Source: Chalciporus piperatus (Eukaryota > Basidiomycota > Agaricomycetes > Boletales > Boletaceae). Taken from it: a stretch of 64,000 bases of DNA. Position 1 is the stretch's first letter; every line of letters begins with the position of its first letter. The translations under genes and the position numbers were made by a program. This document shows, piece by piece, positions 57,454-64,000 of the stretch. Below the pieces are notes generated by a model, which was not told the origin of the DNA, ran no database searches, and saw nothing but the letters and a program-made list of their open reading frames with translations. The stretch lies in assembly GCA_038093975.1 (NCBI GenBank), contig JBBPTG010000023.1:171360-235359 (forward strand), written 5' to 3'.

Positions 57454-58231
57454 TTAAGAGACAGCAGGAATAACACGACGTGGGACGATGATGCGGAGCA
57501 TGTCGCCATCGAATTCGGCTCGTACTTGGGCCAGGTCAGCGTCGTAGCCGAACGAGACACGGCGTTCAAAGTGACCTAAACACGAGCTGGAATTACTACA
57601 ACCATCGTCTCTTGGAGCAAAAGCGACTCACCGCCTTCGGGTTCCCACGAGTCTGCCACGATGTGCAGTATGCGACGCCTCCGGGTAGCGATGGTTCTAC
57701 GGTGAAAATCAGAGACATGAAAGATGGGTGGATGGATGAAGAAAATGAAACTGACATTCCGTCCTGTTTGAAGCCTGGTAGCCTGACCAGGATGCCATAT
57801 TCTGATTGAGACGTTTCCACGGTGATCCACAAATTAGAGGGAGGGGAATGATGACAGAGGAATGAGTCGCAAGGAGCCCGAGTACTGTCGCCACTCAGTC
57901 CGTCTGGCGGAGGGGCCATTATCACCGGAGCGGCAGGAGCTGGCATGGTGGGAGTAGACAAAGGGACTCTGTACAAAGCCCGGGTGGTTGGTAGCGGATA
58001 TGAGTCCTCAAGAGGAAGGAATCTCGAATATGCGGGTGGTGGTGAGGACAGGGCAGTACTTGATATCCAGGTCAATTGGGAAGAAGAAGAGGAGTGTTGG
58101 GATCCGGAGAATTTGGGTTGAGGCGGATCCTGTTGGAGAGAAGGAGGGGATTCGGATTGGTCTGGAGAAGATGAGTTTTGTAGCCCGCTACTCTGTTTTG
58201 AAGGATTTTCTGACGAAGATCCGGATGGCAT
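57454..58231 (-). CDS. small heat-shock protein-like (alpha-crystallin domain) protein
   Basis: Start ATG at 58229-58231 (MPSGSSSENPSKQSSG). Three exons joined across introns GTCAGT...CCGTAG and GTGAGT...TTTAG, stop TAA at 57454-57456. The first 130 residues are Ser/Pro-rich and disordered. The C-terminal about 90 residues form an alpha-crystallin-like beta-sandwich: NLWITVETSQSEYGILVRLP, FKQDGITIATRRRRILHIVA, HFERRVSFGYDADLAQVRAE, FDGDMLRIIVPRRV. This layout, with a long disordered N-terminus and a short C-terminal end lacking a clear I-x-I motif, is seen in agaricomycete Hsp20-like proteins. A chaperone role is likely but unproven. Confidence 0.82.
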
Positions 58232-58945
58232 GATAGCTCAAGATATAGAACGTGTATATGAAGACATACGAAAACAAGTTGATCTGGAGGTGTACCGTAC
58301 CGGGAAAGTGTTGAGTCAGTGTTTGGCTTGGCCGCTCCCTCGCTTAAAACCCACCGCATGATGTCACATCCACCCTCTATTTGTCATCCGTACACCGCCG
58401 GAATTTCGGGACACTCAGATCTACGACACGTTCTGGGGTCAACTAGCACTGCAGACGTGCTCGTGGCCTGCTGTGGGTACCGTAACTAGTATACGAGCCT
58501 GGCGCTCACTCATCCCAGAAATAGATGACCGCCCGCTAGTTTTCGAAATTCAGAGACGTCTTACTGTCACATAGATTGACAGGCTCTTGACAACTCACAA
58601 TATTCGTGCGGCGCCACGCAAGCCCCATAAGTGAGTTCCTGCACGTCCTTGCGATGGTGTGCGTGTAGAGTCCGCGCTCACGCGTTAGTTTAGATAAGCG
58701 CCATTACAATAACTGGTAATTACGAGACACGGTCCATCGACCAGCCACTGCTGCTCGTCACGAACCACAACGTGTACACTACTCGACATCGACAATTAAC
58801 TCCCATCTTTTAATTCTGGAATATCACCTTCACCCAATACTAGTACCGTATCTCCCATAATCAAGGATGCATGTCAAGAGAGTAACCCTGACATCAAAGA
58901 AGAACTGGTGGTTGGGTCCGTCGCTCGAGTCCCCCCTTCTCCTCG
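58232..58945. other. divergent intergenic region, 714 bp
   Basis: Promoter space of the Hsp20-like gene and of the kinase-like gene; no gene recognised. Confidence 0.4.
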
Positions 58946-60055
58946 ATGTCGTCCACTCACCAAATATCTCTAGTTGAACTCAATCAAGAAGATGAAACTC
59001 CCGCCAAACCACCCCTTTTAATAAACTCCTCCACGAATTCTTTCTCATCTTCCGAGGAGACCAAGGTCGCACCTGACGATGGTCATCCGGACCACCAAAT
59101 GACGGAGGCTGATTTGGATACAAAGTCTCCTAACCCCTCGATACCCATCTACAAACCACCCCGCCATCCGACGTCCATCTTCTCATTCCCAACTCCAACC
59201 GCATACTCAGCACCACCAAACCCCACTGGTAGCCTCGCGCCCTTTGCACAGGGTTCCACATCCGTGCTCTTCAAATCTGTCGTGAAGAAACCAGATGTCG
59301 TTCAGCTCGAGATCAATGGCGAGCTCCAGTCAAATGCCAATGACGTGACCGCCCAATTTCTGGCAGAGCTGCGTGTCTACACCACTATATCACGGCACCG
59401 GAACATCGCTGCATTCTTGGGATGTCTCGAGAACGTCGGAATGGTGCTCGAGTACATTGATGGACGGACACTCTACGACGTTATCCGCGAACGTCCACCG
59501 ATCTCGCGAGCAAAGAAGATTGACTTGCACAATCAGCTCCTTGACGGTCTGACGCATCTCCATTCTTATCGCCTAAGTCATGGTGACTTGTCGTTGCTCA
59601 ACGTCCGAGTGACCTATTCGTCTGATACCATCAAACTCCTCGACTTTGGTCGCTCGGTATCGATGGATTCGACATTTGCACCGCCGTCCGACGAACCTGC
59701 GGATCCGTTCCAACATATCCTCCGCAAGAGTGATTCCACACCTGTTCCCAAGGTACCCTCGAGAAAGGTGGAACAAATACATCCAGGGACGAGGCCATTC
59801 TCTGCGCCAGAAGTGCTACGAGGGGAGTGCCGGGATCCTCTCCTTGCGGATGCATACAGCTTTGGGATGATCCTCGTGGCAATTGATAGGTGTGCATTGG
59901 TGGATTTGAAGGTATGGGAACAGTGCAAGGACATCGTGCCCGACAGCCTATTCGTTGGCTGTCAACTATTCGAGCAACGTGCTAGGGAATATCTGAGTAG
60001 GTTCGACTCGAGGAGAAGATTGATGAAAGAAGACATGATGCCGGTGGAGAGCTAA
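58946..60055 (+). CDS. protein kinase-like protein, single exon, 369 aa
   Basis: The N-terminal 100 residues are disordered. The kinase-like domain begins near VLFKSVVKKPDVVQLEI, with an alpha-C-like FLAELRVYTTISRHRNIAAF, hinge MVLEYIDGRTLYDVI, catalytic loop SHGDLSLLNVRV (HGD in place of the usual HRD, Asp and Asn kept), IKLLDFGRS (DFG intact) and activation segment end FSAPEVLRGE. No clear Gly-rich loop is seen before the first Lys. The C-lobe is short (YSFGMILVAIDRCALVDLK). The catalytic Asp, metal-binding DFG and APE are present, so activity is possible. No intron, unlike nearly every neighbour, which could mean a retro-derived or recently expanded family. Confidence 0.75.
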   Translation: MSSTHQISLVELNQEDETPAKPPLLINSSTNSFSSSEETKVAPDDGHPDHQMTEADLDTKSPNPSIPIYKPPRHPTSIFSFPTPTAYSAPPNPTGSLAPFAQGSTSVLFKSVVKKPDVVQLEINGELQSNANDVTAQFLAELRVYTTISRHRNIAAFLGCLENVGMVLEYIDGRTLYDVIRERPPISRAKKIDLHNQLLDGLTHLHSYRLSHGDLSLLNVRVTYSSDTIKLLDFGRSVSMDSTFAPPSDEPADPFQHILRKSDSTPVPKVPSRKVEQIHPGTRPFSAPEVLRGECRDPLLADAYSFGMILVAIDRCALVDLKVWEQCKDIVPDSLFVGCQLFEQRAREYLSRFDSRRRLMKEDMMPVES

Positions 60056-60407
60056 ACGTTTCGAGTTAATTTGGCGCTCGTTTTCATGCGCCATCGATTT
60101 TCGCGCCTGAAGGGATACCTGGCAAGCATGCATGGCTGCATGATGATCACGAAGGACTTTGACCGTCCCCGGTGACTTGCAGATACCCTGCTATGGACCA
60201 CTGTTGCCTTTTTCTCGCTCGTCACTGTACTTTTTCATCAGTTCGTAGTGGTTCGTTCCACTGTAACACTTGGTATCTACGTTACGACCAATGTAGCTAT
60301 CAGTAGTTGCACATGCAGGATATCGATGATGGAATATCGATGATGGGACACGAACTGAGTGCTGCCCGTACCTCAGGATACGCTAGGGACCCCGAAACCT
60401 ATATTTG
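60056..60407. other. intergenic between the kinase-like gene and the LINE
   Basis: 352 bp, nothing recognised. It ends at the poly-T tract that marks the LINE 3' end. Confidence 0.4.
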
Positions 60408-60435
60408 TTTTTTTTTTTTTTTTTTTTTTTTTTTT
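60408..60435. repeat. poly-T tract (LINE poly-A tail)
   Basis: 28 consecutive T on the plus strand directly after the LINE 3' region. Confidence 0.9.
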
Positions 60436-60495
60436 GGACAAGTGTTAATATTATGTAGCAACTGACATGTCTAGTCCTACACAATACACTAAGGC

Positions 60496-60556
60496 GGGAG
60501 TCTAGGACTCCCGGTCCGAGGGAAAATGCTCTTACGCACGCCCCGCATTTGCGGGG
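60496..60556 (-). other. two hairpins in the LINE 3' untranslated region
   Basis: GGGAGTC/GACTCCC with a 3-base loop lies at 60496-60512, and CCCCGCA/TGCGGGG with a 2-base loop lies at 60541-60556. Both are perfect stems just upstream of the poly-A tail. In several LINEs a 3' stem-loop is what the reverse transcriptase recognises. Confidence 0.65.
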
Positions 60557-60574
60557 GGTGTGGGACTCCGTGAG

Positions 60575-63500
60575 CTACCCGGTTTCCCCGGTATCAACAG
60601 GGGGCCTAGGTAGAGTGATACCCACTAAAACCTCAAGGTCGGTCACCCAATCGGGTGGTAAGGGGTTAGGTTGTCGGACAGTTGCTGTCCAGGTGTGGGA
60701 TATTTTTGAGGTGTATTTGGGGTTGCGTTTTGATTTAGCTAATCTTCTATCGATGTCAAGTCTAGTCAGGATTTTGTTCGTCCATCTTGTTTTGATCGAG
60801 TCTGTTGTGTGTTGTTTTCCGCTGATCACTCGTTCGCATCGTATTACCCAGATTAGGTGGGCGGACTCCGATACTAGTATCCTTTTCAATCTAGCTTCTC
60901 CTTGTTCGTTCGGCGTTGGTTTTCGGTCATGTCTTTGTCTCGGGGTTATGTTTCCGCATCCCTGGATCTGCCCGATCGTCAAGGGGTGCCATCTTTGGTC
61001 TCTGTTTGGCCACAGATCTCGTACCAGGTTCCAGATTATCTCGCGTTCTGGTGCTTTACATTCGGTTAGTATGTGTTCTAGTGATTCTGTGTCGTCTGTG
61101 CAGTATGTGCATGTTGCTCTGTGTTCGTAGTTTGGGATATTCGCCCAGAAAGCTCCTATTCTCAACGATCCGCTCATCGCTTTGAACAGGAAGTTTTGGA
61201 CTTGTCTTCGTGTGTCCGGATGCCTGATGTTGTTCCAGATCGATGCGTCGGTTTCAAGATTCCCTGTAAGATCTTGGACGCCATATCGGGTGATGTCAAG
61301 GTTCATCAGCGTGGTTCTTGTGTAGGGCGTTTTCTTCTTTTTGGTCAGGCATTCGTATGCTAGCTTCTGTGTGAGTGTTCTTAGTTTCATTCCTTGTGCC
61401 TGGAAATTGTCCGGGACCGTGAGGTCTATGTCGTCTTGGCGTTCTTTCTTCGCTCCTTCGTTTGCCAGTCTGTCTGCTTGCTCATTTCCTTCGTCTCCTG
61501 AGTGACCTTTTGTCCATTTGAAGTGCGTAGGGGCCGTTCTCCGGCGTAGGTGGTATGCCGCTGATTTAAACCATTCTTTGTTGCTTACGCCTATCCAGCC
61601 TTTCCCCTCCCAGTCTTTGAGGTGTTTTGTCAGGCCATCCATCGCGTAGCGTGAGTCTGTGACTATTGTGAGTGGTATCGTTGGGTCTACTATTTGTAGT
61701 GTTCTTACGATCGCAGCGATTTCTCCAGTTTGGTTAGATTGGTCGGGTCCAGGGACTCTTATCGCGCTGTTCAGTGGGTGTTGTTCTCCGATCCATACTC
61801 CAGCGCCGCACGCTGCGTCTAGCTTTCCGTTTTTTATACACGATCCGTCGGTGTATGCTGTTAGTGGTTCTATCTCCTGTCCTCGTTCTGGTCGTGGGTT
61901 TTGTATTCGGTATGCTGGTTCCAGCGGCTCGCTTATTGTGTCTAGCAGAACTCTGAAGCATTCATCCAGTGATCCTCGGGCCGTTATTGTCGGGTCGAAT
62001 ACAACTTCGTCCCCTTTATCGATTCGTGCAGCTTGGTTCTTTTCTTTTCGTCGGTGCGTGAGTGTTAGGTTATCTTTAACGGGATGTTCGTATGGATCAA
62101 ACAGTGTGGCTAGGTTTCCAACAATGTCTCTGGCTATTGCGGCGCATCTATGTGGGTCGGTGCAGCCTGCTCGTCGGTCTTTACGACAGTGCTTGCATGT
62201 GCAGTATGTCCCTGGGTTATGTTTCGTGTCGTGCCGGGTTAGTCTTTTACTTATTTTTATCAGGTCTCTGATGTAGGCGGCCTTGTGTTTATTCTTCAGG
62301 CATGCATTTCGTCCTTTATGGTACTGGTTAGGTGGGACTCCTACATGGTACCACGCTGGTAGTTGTCTTTTTAGGGATTTTGACAGTTTCCGGGGGGCGA
62401 AGGTGAGTTTATGTTTTCTGGCGGTTTGGAGTAATGACGCTACTGCCCTTGGTATTTGTTTCCCGGTCCTTGGTTGCCGTCCTGACGGGCGGGTGGTTGT
62501 TAGGAAGGTGTTGATGTCCTGTAGGTTCTGTATTCCGTTTTTGTTGACATTATTGATTATAGCGTCTGTGACGAAGGCCCACGTTGGGCGTGTTGGCGAC
62601 AGGTCTAGGTATGTTCTTAGCCATGTCAAATCTATGGCCTGATTCCGGGCGTCAATGTCTAGTAGGTTTATACCTCCTAGACTCTTTGGCTTTGTCAGTT
62701 GTGCTTGGCTCATGCCTGGGGGGGTTCGGCCGCCGTCCCAGAGGAAGCTTTGCGTGATCCGTTGCAAGGATTTAACCACTGTGTTGGGCATTCCTTGCGC
62801 TTTTGTCAAGAATTGGGTCATGCCGCCTACTAACATTTGGATTATTAGTCGTTTCGCGTCTAGCGTGGGTCTTGTTTCTGCCCATCTGTCTAGGGCATCT
62901 TTGATTTTGTCTATTATTGGGCTCCATGGTTGCGCCTGTTCCATCTCGTTCCCAATCCATGCCCCTAGGATGCGGGTTGGGTTCCCGTCGGTTGCTATTT
63001 TTATTCCTTGGGTTAGAGGTTGGTCGTCGGGGTGGAGTCGCCGTGTGGCCGCTATTCTCTCTCTGTGGGGTTTTGTTCCTATTGGTATGATTTCTGTTTT
63101 TTCTAGATTGAACTTTGCTCCTGACGCTCTACACCATGTCTGGAGGATCGTTTCTAGGGTGTTGTATTTGTCCGTTTCAGACAGATAAATGGTCGTGTCG
63201 TCGGCGTATAGGTTTATGATTACTTTTTTGTTGACACCGGGGATGTTAAAGCCGGTTAGGTCGGGTGAGTTTCGTATGGTCGCCGCTAGTGGTTCTATTG
63301 CTAGGTCGAAGAGAAGGCAGGATAGGGGGTCGCCTTGGCGTACTCCTCTTGTTACTCGGTATGGTTTGCTTCGTACCCCGTTAATCATTATTTCTGTGTA
63401 TGCGTTTTTGTATAGTGTCTCGACAGTGAATATGAAGAGTTCGGGGAGACGGAAAGTTCTCAGTGTGTCTATTAGGTATTTGTGATCTATTTTGTCGTAT

Positions 63501-64000
63501 GCTTTTTCTTGGTCTAAGGCTACTATGGCTCCGTTCACTTCCATGTAGTCGGCATACGTGCACATCGTTTCTGCTAGCCGTATGGGGTCGAATATAGATC
63601 TCGTTGGTACAAATCCGGTTTGATCTGGGTGGAGGAGCGTGCAGGCGTGCCTGGCTATTTGTGTTGCTAGCGCTTTCGTCATTATTTTGTAGTCTGTGTT
63701 TAGTAGCGTGATGGGCCTATAGTTTTCTATTTTTGTTCTGTCCTTTTTCTTGAAAAGGGGGCACATCCATCCTATCGAGAAGTTGGTGGACGGGTCAGTT
63801 CCTTGTGTCTGGATGTTGTTAAATACCTGGGTTAGGCAGAGTGAGATGTCGAATGATGGTTTGTTCATTTTAGAGTTTTTGATGTGTTCCTCGTGTAGCG
63901 CTTTCCATAGTTCGTATGGAAGACCGTCTAGGCCAGTCGCGGTGCCATTCTTGGACGATGAGAGCGCGTTGATTACTTGGTCAGTTGTTATGAGGTGGTG
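60575..64000 (-). CDS. LINE ORF2: reverse transcriptase and RNase H (partial)
   Basis: The frame is open from the window edge to TGA at 60575-60577, at least 1,141 codons, so the N-terminal part (likely including an endonuclease) lies outside. Visible in order: NGTATGLDGLPYELWKAL, YRPITLLNTDYKIMTKALA, QTGFVPTRSIFDPIRLAE, ALDQEKAYDKIDHKYL, GVRQGDPLSCLLFDLAIEPL and the catalytic NLYADDTTIYLS. A Cys-rich insert (CTCKHCRKDRRAGC) follows. RNase H shows AYTDGSCIKNGK, TGEIAAIVRTL, IVTDSRYAMDGL and ADRLANEGAKKE, i.e. all catalytic acids. The C-terminus has a zinc-knuckle-like CTYCTDDTESLEHILTEC and ends TLPRPPVDTGETG. No stop or frameshift is seen, so this copy may be recent. Confidence 0.92.
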   Translation of the reverse strand, partial: HHLITTDQVINALSSSKNGTATGLDGLPYELWKALHEEHIKNSKMNKPSFDISLCLTQVFNNIQTQGTDPSTNFSIGWMCPLFKKKDRTKIENYRPITLLNTDYKIMTKALATQIARHACTLLHPDQTGFVPTRSIFDPIRLAETMCTYADYMEVNGAIVALDQEKAYDKIDHKYLIDTLRTFRLPELFIFTVETLYKNAYTEIMINGVRSKPYRVTRGVRQGDPLSCLLFDLAIEPLAATIRNSPDLTGFNIPGVNKKVIINLYADDTTIYLSETDKYNTLETILQTWCRASGAKFNLEKTEIIPIGTKPHRERIAATRRLHPDDQPLTQGIKIATDGNPTRILGAWIGNEMEQAQPWSPIIDKIKDALDRWAETRPTLDAKRLIIQMLVGGMTQFLTKAQGMPNTVVKSLQRITQSFLWDGGRTPPGMSQAQLTKPKSLGGINLLDIDARNQAIDLTWLRTYLDLSPTRPTWAFVTDAIINNVNKNGIQNLQDINTFLTTTRPSGRQPRTGKQIPRAVASLLQTARKHKLTFAPRKLSKSLKRQLPAWYHVGVPPNQYHKGRNACLKNKHKAAYIRDLIKISKRLTRHDTKHNPGTYCTCKHCRKDRRAGCTDPHRCAAIARDIVGNLATLFDPYEHPVKDNLTLTHRRKEKNQAARIDKGDEVVFDPTITARGSLDECFRVLLDTISEPLEPAYRIQNPRPERGQEIEPLTAYTDGSCIKNGKLDAACGAGVWIGEQHPLNSAIRVPGPDQSNQTGEIAAIVRTLQIVDPTIPLTIVTDSRYAMDGLTKHLKDWEGKGWIGVSNKEWFKSAAYHLRRRTAPTHFKWTKGHSGDEGNEQADRLANEGAKKERQDDIDLTVPDNFQAQGMKLRTLTQKLAYECLTKKKKTPYTRTTLMNLDITRYGVQDLTGNLETDASIWNNIRHPDTRRQVQNFLFKAMSGSLRIGAFWANIPNYEHRATCTYCTDDTESLEHILTECKAPEREIIWNLVRDLWPNRDQRWHPLTIGQIQGCGNITPRQRHDRKPTPNEQGEARLKRILVSESAHLIWVIRCERVISGKQHTTDSIKTRWTNKILTRLDIDRRLAKSKRNPKYTSKISHTWTATVRQPNPLPPDWVTDLEVLVGITLPRPPVDTGETG

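Larger units (their letters stand above)
60408..64000 (-). mobile_element. LINE (Tad/L1-like non-LTR retrotransposon), 3' part, continues past window
   Basis: A 28-base T run at 60408-60435 is the poly-A tail read on the other strand, so the element is on the minus strand with its 3' end here. The coding region starts beyond the right edge. The 3' untranslated region (60436-60574) holds two short hairpins. The 5' end and the left target duplication are outside the window, so age and completeness cannot be judged. Confidence 0.92.

Noticed and set aside
60549..61130. 193-codon plus-strand frame and several others opposite the LINE
   Set aside because: They are antisense to the continuous reverse transcriptase frame and have no recognisable content.

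Overview
The window looks like a chromosomal segment of a filamentous basidiomycete, most likely an Agaricomycete. Genes are dense and on both strands. They are cut by many short introns (about 45-75 bp, GT-AG with an occasional GC-AG), and two genes contain 11-nt micro-exons. Conserved housekeeping proteins are fungal in type, and the mobile elements (a KDZ-like DNA transposon, a TG...CA solo LTR and a Tad/L1-like LINE) are typical of this group. Exon structures were worked out by hand from splice signals, reading frame and protein similarity, so single boundaries can be off.

Layout. 1-5 kb: tRNA-Val(AAC), then an unrecognised 1,169-residue protein. 5.1-12.1 kb: a nested mobile-element block. 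A 600-bp foldback/MITE-like element has two identical 216-bp arms and sits between TA dinucleotides. Its left arm carries a 5,944-bp DNA transposon (23-bp terminal inverted repeats, 8-bp CATGCGGG target duplication) and its right arm carries a 468-bp solo LTR (5-bp CTTTC duplication). The transposon encodes a large intron-rich DDE transposase and, divergently, a small protein with two SUMO-interacting-like motifs. 12.5-23.8 kb: RVS161 (BAR domain), a coiled-coil/RGG protein, the UV-damage endonuclease gene and, divergently, CEF1/CDC5. 24-30.7 kb: a same-strand array of four related F-box genes, of which only one looks intact. 31-33.6 kb: two tail-to-tail glutaredoxin-fold membrane-anchored proteins, one with a CPYS active site and one without any active-site cysteine. 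34.9-38.2 kb: SEY1, an ER-fusion GTPase with a minisatellite-encoded tail. 39-45 kb: two small putative genes, a six-helix membrane protein and a flavin monooxygenase. 45.9-51.9 kb: a second type of F-box protein, a proline-rich membrane protein and peptidyl-tRNA hydrolase. 52-60 kb: a PAQR/Izh3-like receptor, TAF12, a poorly resolved stretch, a small heat-shock protein and a kinase-like protein. 60.4-64 kb: the 3' part of a LINE that runs off the right edge.

The cellular genes do not form one pathway. The item of most biological interest is the nested transposon block: each insertion has its unoccupied target preserved in the opposite arm of the foldback element, so element ends and target duplications can be read to the base, and this places the SIM-motif gene inside the transposon.
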